5,219 nucleotides of DNA from contig CANHAG010000121.1 in NCBI GenBank assembly GCA_947458525.1, positions 1 to 5,219 on the forward strand. Direction: 5' to 3'. Positions 1 to 4,567 of this stretch are shown one piece after another (the stretch's first letter is position 1; each line of letters begins with the position of its first letter). This stretch comes from Rhodospirillaceae bacterium. GTDB taxonomy: Bacteria > Pseudomonadota > Alphaproteobacteria > Rickettsiales > UBA3002. A model generated the notes under the pieces. The model was given only the letters and a program-made list of their open reading frames with translations, was not told where the DNA came from and ran no database searches. Made by a program: the position numbers and the translations under genes.

Positions 1-142
1 CTATCAGAAGACCGGCAAAACTATTCGCTTTTTCTTCCCCCGCCTCCGCACCTGACTGGGGATCGGCCGCAAGCGCATTGCTGGCTGCGGCGGGTTGCGC
101 CGCAGAAGGGTTTGGCGCTAGACTGAGAAGGGATGCATCCAT
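1..142 (-). CDS. Partial N-terminus of an Ala-rich protein; weak resemblance to flagellar hook-length control protein FliK
   Basis: A frame stays open from an ATG at 142-140 to the left edge, giving 47 codons that begin MDASLLSLAPNPSAAQ. A GAGG Shine-Dalgarno candidate lies 8 nt upstream (cctc at 151-154 on the plus strand), and an in-frame TAA further upstream rules out a longer start. The visible part is low in complexity and rich in Ala, Pro, Ser and Gly, with no signal peptide and no hydrophobic segment, ending in a NSFAGLL stretch. Alphaproteobacterial FliK proteins often begin with a short MD-type start, an Ala-rich disordered region and an F-A-x-LL motif, so FliK is a possible identity, but this is inference from composition and no conserved domain is visible. 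It lies 88 nt downstream of the phosphoesterase gene on the same strand and has its own ribosome binding site, so it may be the next gene of the same transcript or have its own promoter. Confidence 0.55.
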   Translation of the reverse strand, partial: MDASLLSLAPNPSAAQPAAASNALAADPQSGAEAGEEKANSFAGLLI

Positions 143-230
143 CAGAGTGACCTCGTGCTGATGGATAGATTAAGCAATCCTCATGCCAAGAATGGGCATA
201 CCAATGGGAAGTCCATGATGCCGGCTTCTG
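143..230. other. Intergenic gap with imperfect inverted repeats
   Basis: This 88-nt gap separates the phosphoesterase stop from the start of the Ala-rich gene. Three short complementary blocks are visible: ATGCC at 183-187, GGCAT at 195-199 and ATGCC at 218-222. The middle block can pair with either outer one. The second pairing encloses an inner ATGG/CCAT stem (204-207 with 213-216). The stems are only 4-5 bp and no T-run follows on either strand, so this is not a convincing intrinsic terminator. No clear promoter is seen. Confidence 0.3.
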
Positions 231-1019
231 TCAACGGATGCTTAACGGCGTGATGCACTGTGCAAGGCCGTTTTGTTTTATCTCGATGATAGCGCCAGAT
301 AACGTGCCACGGCCGCGCCCCGGCTCCATCCTCACTTTGCGATACTTATGCAGAAATTGCTGCATGGGTCCTTCGGGCTTGAATCCGATAATCGTGTTAT
401 CATAATCGCCGCACATGCCAGCATCTGTCTGGTAAGCGGTGCCACCTTTCAGAATATGGGCATCCGCCGTTGGCACATGCGTGTGGCTGCCAATCACCGC
501 GCTCACCCGCCCGTCAAGATATATGCCCATCGCCATTTTCTCACTCGTCGCCTCGGCGTGCATATCCACAAGGATTGCATCCACCGTGCTGCCCAGACGG
601 TAGGGCGCCAGCGCCGCATCCGCGCATTCAAACGGGCTGTTAAGATATTCGCGGTGAAACACCTGACCAAGCAGATGCAGTACCAGCAATTTTCTGCCGC
701 TGGTGAGCGTAAAAAGTCTGCAGCCGGAGCCTGGAACACTCAGCGGAAAATTATGCGGACGCATCAGGCGCGGCTCTTTTGCAAGCATGCCGAGCGCTTC
801 TTTCTGGTCAAAAATATGGTCGCCGCCAGTCATCACGTCCACCCCGGCGGCGGCGAAGGCGCGGATTTCGTCTGGCGTTGCACCAAACCCGCCCGCGGCG
901 TTGTCGATATTGACCACGACCGCATCCAGCCCATGCACGCCGCGCAATATGGGCACATGCTCAAGCACTGCCTCGCGCCCGCTGCGCCCTACGACATCAC
1001 CACAAAAAAGAATTTTCAT
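231..1019 (-). CDS. TIGR00282-family metallophosphoesterase (Bacillus YmdB / Deinococcus DR1281 type)
   Basis: This 262-residue protein has the usual family length and start (MKILFCGDVVGRSGR). Members are calcineurin-like metallophosphatases; Bacillus subtilis YmdB hydrolyses 2',3'-cyclic nucleotides and influences RNA turnover and multicellular behaviour. It is unrelated to E. coli YmdB, a macrodomain protein, so no gene symbol is given. Visible active-site elements are D8 in GDVVG, N40 in NIDNAAGG, H68 in GGDHIFDQKE, H154 in VDMHAEATSEK, and H179 and H181 in IGSHTHVPTADAH. The family-typical GMCGDYDNTIIG stretch is at 201-212. Two metal-ligand positions differ from those reported for Bacillus YmdB: position 39 is Asp instead of Glu and position 67 is Asp instead of Asn. 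The protein has no signal peptide, so it is cytoplasmic. The ATG has only a distant AAGG upstream (12 nt spacing) and no in-frame alternative start fits. It lies 42 nt after recO and is probably in the same transcript. Family assignment is secure; substrate and exact role are not shown by sequence. Confidence 0.93.
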   Translation of the reverse strand: MKILFCGDVVGRSGREAVLEHVPILRGVHGLDAVVVNIDNAAGGFGATPDEIRAFAAAGVDVMTGGDHIFDQKEALGMLAKEPRLMRPHNFPLSVPGSGCRLFTLTSGRKLLVLHLLGQVFHREYLNSPFECADAALAPYRLGSTVDAILVDMHAEATSEKMAMGIYLDGRVSAVIGSHTHVPTADAHILKGGTAYQTDAGMCGDYDNTIIGFKPEGPMQQFLHKYRKVRMEPGRGRGTLSGAIIEIKQNGLAQCITPLSIR

Positions 1020-1061
1020 GCATGCACCATGCCTTAAAAGTGACGCAGGCGCATCCTGTTT
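1020..1061 (-). other. 42-nt leader between recO and the phosphoesterase gene
   Basis: This short spacer lies between the recO stop and the phosphoesterase ATG. It contains GCACCATGCCT (plus strand 1024-1034), which recurs exactly upstream of era. It also holds a small plus-oriented hairpin, CAGG/CCTG at 1046-1058 followed by five T, which is too weak to call a terminator. No good promoter or strong ribosome binding site is seen for the minus-strand gene, which favours read-through from recO. Confidence 0.35.
1024..1034. repeat. Second copy of the 11-bp motif GCACCATGCCT
   Basis: This is an exact match to 2771-2781. Here the dyad is degraded: the left flank is AT rather than AG, so the symmetric GCA-CCA-TGC core remains but the outer pairs are partly lost. 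It overlaps the region immediately upstream of the phosphoesterase start, 5 bp from its ATG, so if it acts at all it could also affect translation initiation. Confidence 0.3.
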
Positions 1062-1826
1062 TTACGAAAAGGGCAGGGGAGTGCCCCCTGCCGCCCGCCG
1101 CGTTACCTGACTGGCCAGCCGCTCCCTTAGCTGCGGCAGCGGGCGGTGAATGGCCGAAAACAGCCAATGCTCAAGAAAATGCCCGGTCATGCGCAGGCCA
1201 TCGGCGAGTTCGTGCCAGTCGGGCGCCTCATCTGCCCCTTGCAGGAACGCCGGTAGCGGCAGTAATCTGGCCGCATATTCCGCCCCCGCAGCACCACTCA
1301 CCGCCCGGCCGGATTTGGGGGAGACATAGCGCAGATCCTCCCGCACGCCGGTAGCGGCGCAGCGCGAAAGATCAAGCCCGAAGCCAAGGGATTCGAGCAG
1401 ATGGATTTCGAGCGCGATGAATGCAGGCAGCCAGTGCCGCGCCTCCGTCGTCTGTGCCATATGCTCCAGATAATGGGTGAGCGCGGTGAATAACTCCGGA
1501 TGAGGATCATGCTCGGGCAGGCTGGTTTTCACGAGCGTGGCAAGCGAGGAAAGCGCGGTGAGTTTGAGCGGGTCATCAAGCATGCGCACGGCGTAGGGAG
1601 TCATGGTTTCAAACGCGATTCGGCCAAGATGTTCAGGCAGCCGCGCCTGAAACCGCGCCTCTACCAGTGTCATCGGTTCCAGCCCGGCGCGCTGGCGCTT
1701 GCTGAATGCGCCTTTCACAATGGCCTTCACGATGCCGCGTGTGGGAGTAAACATCGCCACTAGCGCATCATGCTCGGCGAATTTTGTCGCCTCCACCACC
1801 AGCGCCTGTTCCTGCCACTCGATCAT
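1062..1826 (-). CDS. recO: DNA repair protein RecO
   Basis: RecO is the recombination mediator that, with RecR, helps load RecA onto SSB-coated DNA and anneals single strands in the RecFOR pathway of the cytoplasm. The 254-residue product begins MIEWQEQALVVEATKF, matching the N-terminal OB-fold that starts most alphaproteobacterial RecO proteins (about residues 1-80). A helical domain follows, with LESLGFGLDLSRCAATG at 144-160 and YVSPKSGRAVSGAAG at 167-181, both characteristic of this class. The four-Cys zinc site found in Deinococcus RecO is absent: only one Cys (156) lies in this region. The open frame extends 84 nt further upstream to 1910, but that extension lies inside era and matches nothing in RecO. 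The ATG at 1826-1824 overlaps the era TGA as ATGA, a translational-coupling arrangement, and only a weak GGGG lies about 10 nt upstream. The gene ends in TAA. Confidence 0.95.
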   Translation of the reverse strand: MIEWQEQALVVEATKFAEHDALVAMFTPTRGIVKAIVKGAFSKRQRAGLEPMTLVEARFQARLPEHLGRIAFETMTPYAVRMLDDPLKLTALSSLATLVKTSLPEHDPHPELFTALTHYLEHMAQTTEARHWLPAFIALEIHLLESLGFGLDLSRCAATGVREDLRYVSPKSGRAVSGAAGAEYAARLLPLPAFLQGADEAPDWHELADGLRMTGHFLEHWLFSAIHRPLPQLRERLASQVTRRAAGGTPLPFS

Positions 1827-2728
1827 GCGTGTTTCAGCCCCAGCGCGGCATACATGGCTGGCTGTTCTTTCCAGTCCTCGCGCACTTTGACAAAAAGAAA
1901 GAGATGGCATGGCTGGCCAAGCGCCCGCGCAATTTCCTTACGCGCCGCCGTGCCGATGGTTTTCAGCTGCGTGCCTTTCTCGCCAATCACGATCATTTTC
2001 TGCCGCTCATTCTGCACCACGATAATCTGGCGGATTTCCACACTCCCATCTTTCCGTTCGGTGTAGGATTCGGTTTCAACCGCAAGCGTATAAGGTAGCT
2101 CCTCACGCAGGCGCAGGAAGCATTGCTCGCGCGTAAGTTCGGCGGCTAAGAACCGGGCGGGTATATCGGTCATCGCATCTTCCGGAAACAGCCAGGGCCC
2201 AGCCGGAAGTACGGCGCTCAGGCGCGTAAGCAGGGCTTCCAGCCCATCACGCTTCAGGGCTGAAATCATGAAAATTTCCGCGAATTTCGCGCGTGCCTGA
2301 AACCATTCCACCAGCGCCAGAAGTCTGGCTTTATCCGCCAGTGTATCTATTTTATTGAGGGCAAGATAAAGCGGCTTGCGAATGGCCGCAAGACGCGCCA
2401 GCGCCGCTTCCGTCTCGGCATCCGGCATGCGTTTGGCGTCATGCAGAAACAGCACAAGATCGGCTTCGGCGGCGCTTGACCAGGCGCAATCCACCATCGC
2501 TTTTTCAAAACGCTTACTTGCGGCAAACACGCCCGGCACATCTACCAGCACAAGCTGCGCCTGCTGGTGCAGACAGATGCCGGTGATGCGGCTTCTGGTG
2601 GTTTGCGCTTTCGGGGTGACAATCGAAATTTTACTACCCACCAGCGCATTCAGCAGGGTAGATTTTCCGGCATTGGGTGCGCCTATCAGCGCCACAAATC
2701 CGCATCTGGTCGGAGAAGAATTGTTCAT
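1823..2728 (-). CDS. era: GTPase Era
   Basis: Era is an essential Ras-like GTPase with a KH domain that binds the 3' end of 16S rRNA and helps mature the 30S subunit. The 301-residue product has the full set of G motifs: G1 GAPNAGKS (16-23), G2 Thr in QTTR (42-45), G3 DVPG (63-66, where DTPG is more usual), G4 NKID (125-128) and G5 SAL (156-158). The C-terminal KH domain carries IRQIIVVQNERQK (232-244) and the GxxG loop GEKG (249-252), followed by the helix that normally contacts RNA. Length is normal, with no truncation. The start is fixed by the family N-terminus TRCGFVALIGAPN only seven residues in. No Shine-Dalgarno precedes the ATG, and a promoter -10 box ends six bases before it, so the mRNA may be leaderless. 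Its stop overlaps the recO start. In many proteobacteria era follows rnc; here the upstream neighbour is a divergent envelope gene instead. Confidence 0.97.
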   Translation of the reverse strand: MNNSSPTRCGFVALIGAPNAGKSTLLNALVGSKISIVTPKAQTTRSRITGICLHQQAQLVLVDVPGVFAASKRFEKAMVDCAWSSAAEADLVLFLHDAKRMPDAETEAALARLAAIRKPLYLALNKIDTLADKARLLALVEWFQARAKFAEIFMISALKRDGLEALLTRLSAVLPAGPWLFPEDAMTDIPARFLAAELTREQCFLRLREELPYTLAVETESYTERKDGSVEIRQIIVVQNERQKMIVIGEKGTQLKTIGTAARKEIARALGQPCHLFLFVKVREDWKEQPAMYAALGLKHA

Positions 2729-2734
2729 AGCGCG

Positions 2735-2762
2735 AGTATAGGCAGTTCATGCAGTACGGCAA
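2735..2762 (-). promoter_or_regulatory. Predicted sigma70-type promoter for era-recO
   Basis: Read on the minus strand, a -35 box TTGCCG (2762-2757, 4 of 6 consensus bases) is followed by a 16-bp spacer and a -10 box TATACT (2740-2735, 5 of 6). Six bases, CGCGCT, then lead straight into the era ATG. Normal spacing would put the transcription start at or within a base or two of the initiating A. The promoter is inferred from consensus and position only. Confidence 0.6.
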
Positions 2763-2768
2763 TCAAAT

Positions 2769-2781
2769 AGGCACCATGCCT
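2769..2781. repeat. Perfect 5-bp dyad AGGCA-CCA-TGCCT upstream of the era -35 box
   Basis: AGGCA at 2769-2773 and TGCCT at 2777-2781 are perfect inverted copies around CCA. The site sits 6 bp upstream of the predicted era -35 hexamer, a position where an activator or repressor could act. Eleven of its bases, GCACCATGCCT (2771-2781), recur exactly at 1024-1034 in the leader of the phosphoesterase gene, in the same orientation. A regulatory role is inference; chance 11-mers do occur in a window this long. Confidence 0.35.
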
Positions 2782-2904
2782 GCCAGATTACCGGTATTTT
2801 TTTCCAGAGGTTTTTTTGTGATGACACTGCTGAACTACCAGGTTTTCGCGTTTTGACGTGCGGCCTTCCAAGCAAACTGCATTGACTTTGCCTGCTGCAG
2901 GGAT

Positions 2905-2912
2905 AGGGGTGG
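2905..2912 (+). promoter_or_regulatory. Ribosome binding site that fixes the start of the envelope gene
   Basis: AGGGGTGG lies 5 nt before the ATG at 2918 and is the only purine-rich site near any start in this frame. It supports ATG 2918 over the GTG at 2858, which lies 20 codons upstream and would bury the signal peptide inside the protein. Confidence 0.6.
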
Positions 2913-2917
2913 TATTC

Positions 2918-3655
2918 ATGATTCTGCGCCCATCCCATCTGGTTTTCGCGATTGCTGCATTTAGCCTGCAGTTTGCTGTAACCCCGGCTATGGCGGTGAA
3001 TAAGGTTTCCTCGCCCAGAGTCACCAAAGATCTGCTGGAGGTGGAGGGGCGTTCTGCCTTTGATCAGGATGATGATCCGAGCAGAGATAATGCGCAGGAT
3101 TATGACTTTCTTACCAATTACGGCGTGACGGATCGGGTACGACTTCAGGGAAGGGTTTCTTTTGAAAACCCTTCGGATGACAATTTCGACTGGACGGGGC
3201 TGAGTGGCGCCGTGCGCTGGCAGTTTTATAAGCCAGACGAGGCCTGGCTCTCCTCGGCGCTGAATCTCAGCTATTCCTACAATGAAGCTTCAGAAGCGCC
3301 CGATCAGATGCATCTGCGCCTGCTGCTGGCCAGAGAATATCCTCAGTTCCAGCACACGGCGAATTTCGGTGTGCGGCAGGAAATTGGTGATGGACGTGAT
3401 GCGCAGCCGGATCTTACCTCCGCCTGGTCCAGTTATTATAAATACAACCCCTATTTCAGGCCGGGCTTTGAGTATCATGGCCGTCAACCCATCGATGCGG
3501 CGGGCGGGAATGATCGGTATCAGCTTGGCCCCAGCGCTACCGGAAAACTGGTGCGCGAGGATATCAGGTATAATCTTGCCTATCTGTTTGGCATGAACTC
3601 CGCCACGGTGGATGGTGAACTTAAACTTATCCTCACCTACGGATATCAGTTTTAA
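2918..3655 (+). CDS. Probable outer-membrane beta-barrel protein of unknown function
   Basis: From ATG 2918 the product is 245 residues. Residues 1-26 form a classical Sec signal peptide with a hydrophobic core (LVFAIAAFSLQFAV) and a likely signal peptidase I site after AMA, giving a mature protein of about 219 residues. The mature part alternates aromatic and polar residues in strand-sized segments, for example VRLQGRVSFE, LNLSYSYN and HTANFGVRQEIG, and ends LKLILTYGYQF. A terminal Phe after an aromatic-rich strand is the usual recognition signal for the Bam assembly machinery. After cleavage there is an acidic stretch, FDQDDDPSRDN, and then FLTNYGVTDRVRLQG, which resembles the start of small transporter-like or copper-resistance-like barrel proteins seen in alphaproteobacteria; that resemblance is from memory and does not give a substrate. 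The gene stands divergent from era, 70 nt upstream of the SYLF gene on the same strand, and may be co-transcribed with it. Envelope location is well supported; function is unknown. Confidence 0.8.
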   Translation: MILRPSHLVFAIAAFSLQFAVTPAMAVNKVSSPRVTKDLLEVEGRSAFDQDDDPSRDNAQDYDFLTNYGVTDRVRLQGRVSFENPSDDNFDWTGLSGAVRWQFYKPDEAWLSSALNLSYSYNEASEAPDQMHLRLLLAREYPQFQHTANFGVRQEIGDGRDAQPDLTSAWSSYYKYNPYFRPGFEYHGRQPIDAAGGNDRYQLGPSATGKLVREDIRYNLAYLFGMNSATVDGELKLILTYGYQF

Positions 3656-3660
3656 GACTG

Positions 3661-3684
3661 CGCCGCTTGACGCCTTGTGCGGCG
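3661..3684 (+). other. GC-rich hairpin between the two envelope genes
   Basis: CGCCGC (3661-3666) and GCGGCG (3679-3684) form a perfect 6-bp GC stem with a 12-nt loop, starting 6 nt after the stop codon of the upstream gene. No T-run follows, so it does not look like an intrinsic terminator; it could protect an upstream mRNA end or partly attenuate read-through. The loop begins with TTGACG (3667-3672), which with TAGACC (3690-3695, 3 of 6 matches) 17 bp away would make only a weak promoter for the next gene. Confidence 0.35.
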
Positions 3685-3725
3685 AACCCTAGACCATCTG
3701 CATATTTCCTCACCCGGAGAACGCC

Positions 3726-4340
3726 ATGACCAAACCACTCACCGCTCTCACCGCTTCAATGCTTGCACTCGTCATGCTTGCTGCCCCTGCCTTTGCTGCG
3801 AACAGCGCCGCAGAAATCGAACGCGAGGCACGAGCCGCGCTCGACAGACTCTATGCCGACAACCGTGAGGCGCGGCTGATTAGCGGCGAGGCACATGCGG
3901 TGCTCGTGTTTCCGGTCGTCAGCAAAGCCGGGTTAATGATTGGCGGGCAATATGGCGAAGGGGTGCTGTTCAAACGCGGCAAGGTAGCCGGGCATTATAA
4001 CACGGGCGGCGCATCTTACGGGCTGCAGGCCGGCGCACAGCAATATGGCTATGCCATGTTCTTCATGAACGACAAGGCACTGGCCGTACTTGACGATGCA
4101 GACGGATTTGAAATCGGCACCGGCCCGAGCGTGGTAGTGATAGATAAAGGCATGGCGAGCAGTACCACCACCAAAACCCTCAATGAGGATATCTATGCTT
4201 TTATATTCAACCAGCAGGGGCTGATGGCCGGCATCGGGCTGCAGGGCAATAAAATCACCAAAGTGGATTCGGCCTCCGGCTGGACACCCGGCAGCATCGT
4301 GCCGGAGAAGAAAGATGTTGAGAAATACCTGCCGTGGTAG
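3726..4340 (+). CDS. Secreted SYLF-domain (Ysc84-type, lipid-binding) protein
   Basis: The 204-residue product starts at ATG 3726 behind a good Shine-Dalgarno (GGAG at 3716-3719, 6 nt spacing). Residues 1-24 are a Sec signal peptide with likely cleavage after AFA; no lipobox Cys is present, so the mature protein is probably soluble or peripherally attached in the periplasm. The rest matches the SYLF/Ysc84 fold: AVLVFPVVSKAGLMIGGQYGEG (59-79), a Gly-rich GHYNTGGASYGLQAGAQ block (89-105), ALAVL and GFEIGTGPSVVV (118-138), and YAFIFNQQGLMAGIGLQG (157-174). Eukaryotic SYLF proteins bind phosphoinositides and actin; the bacterial secreted versions are widespread and mostly uncharacterised, with a lipid or membrane role inferred. 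Length is typical for the bacterial form and the protein ends at TAG. It follows the beta-barrel gene by 70 nt, suggesting a shared envelope role, though that is only context. Confidence 0.9.
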   Translation: MTKPLTALTASMLALVMLAAPAFAANSAAEIEREARAALDRLYADNREARLISGEAHAVLVFPVVSKAGLMIGGQYGEGVLFKRGKVAGHYNTGGASYGLQAGAQQYGYAMFFMNDKALAVLDDADGFEIGTGPSVVVIDKGMASSTTTKTLNEDIYAFIFNQQGLMAGIGLQGNKITKVDSASGWTPGSIVPEKKDVEKYLPW

Positions 4341-4452
4341 CCCTTCGGTAATGATGGTAAAGAACGTCTCCGGCGTTTCTCTTCTATAGTATGGGGATCC
4401 CTATATGTGGGGGATATTTCATGCGCTTCATCCCCACCATGTAAAAAAAGCT
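4341..4452. other. Intergenic region with inverted repeats and an A-tract upstream of ntrX
   Basis: Three structures are visible after the SYLF stop. AACG/CGTT at 4363-4377 with a 7-nt loop is followed by TCTCTTCT and could be a weak terminator. TATGGGGATCCCTATA at 4390-4405 is palindromic except for one pair, which suits a DNA-binding dimer better than an RNA hairpin. ATGTGGGG (4405-4412) can pair with CCCCACCAT (4432-4440) with one bulge; no T-run follows. A seven-base A-tract (4443-4449) lies directly upstream of the ntrX -35 box, where an UP element would be. None of these roles is proven. Confidence 0.35.
4363..4385 (+). terminator. Weak candidate terminator after the SYLF gene
   Basis: A 4-bp AACG/CGTT stem (4363-4366 with 4374-4377), extendable only through a bulge, encloses TCTCCGG and is followed by a pyrimidine tail TCTCTTCT. 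It sits 22 nt after the stop codon, a sensible location, but the stem is short and the tail is interrupted by C, so termination efficiency would be low. Confidence 0.25.
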
Positions 4453-4480
4453 TTGACATCTAGATTTTGTGCTGTAACAT
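4453..4480 (+). promoter_or_regulatory. Predicted sigma70-type promoter for ntrX
   Basis: A perfect TTGACA (4453-4458) is followed after 16 bp by TAACAT (4475-4480, 4 of 6 consensus bases). An A-tract immediately upstream could strengthen it. Transcription would start near 4487, giving an untranslated leader of about 80 nt that is A-rich and poor in structure. The -10 box sits in an imperfect dyad (CTGTAAC at 4472-4478 against GCAACAG at 4485-4491). Consensus and position are the only support. Confidence 0.6.
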
Positions 4481-4558
4481 TTGGGCAACAGTAAAAGCAG
4501 TTTCCCGGCAAGTAACGCAAAAGCAAGCAAAAATAAACAAACGTCACTTTTGTAACAC

Positions 4559-4563
4559 GAGGA
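4559..4563 (+). promoter_or_regulatory. Ribosome binding site of ntrX
   Basis: GAGGA lies 4 nt before the ATG at 4568 and supports this start, which also matches the family N-terminus (MATDILVIDDE). Confidence 0.55.
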
Positions 4564-4567
4564 CTGC

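Larger units (their letters stand above)
2763..2917. other. Divergent intergenic region with two T7 tracts
   Basis: Between the era promoter and the envelope gene there are two T7 runs at 2797-2803 and 2811-2817, a possible bent or flexible segment upstream of the era promoter. TTGACG at 2853-2858 and TTGACT at 2882-2887 resemble -35 boxes for the plus-strand gene, but neither has an acceptable -10 hexamer at 16-18 bp, so I do not call a promoter for it. No RNA gene or terminator is visible. Confidence 0.35.

Noticed and set aside
348..1037. Long plus-strand open frame (229 codons) opposite the phosphoesterase gene
   Set aside because: It lies antisense to a clear family member, its translation is rich in His, Arg and Ala with no recognisable domain, and no ribosome binding site is evident. 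It is a shadow of the minus-strand codon usage.
1046..1063. Plus-strand CAGG/CCTG hairpin followed by T5
   Set aside because: The stem is only 4 bp and no plus-strand gene ends here; it is likely chance.
1827..1910. Upstream extension of the recO frame by 28 codons
   Set aside because: The extension lies within era, has no family match, and the ATG at 1826 both overlaps the era stop as ATGA and aligns with known RecO starts.
2853..2910. TTGACG and TTGACT as -35 boxes for the beta-barrel gene
   Set aside because: Neither has a reasonable -10 hexamer at 16-18 bp, so no promoter is called.
2858..2917. GTG start 20 codons upstream for the beta-barrel gene
   Set aside because: It would place residues before the signal peptide, and the good ribosome binding site at 2905-2912 points to ATG 2918.
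2841..2950. Ten-base direct repeat GGTTTTCGCG at 2841-2850 and 2941-2950
   Set aside because: The second copy lies inside the signal-peptide codons, flanks differ, and a 10-mer repeat is expected by chance in a window this size.
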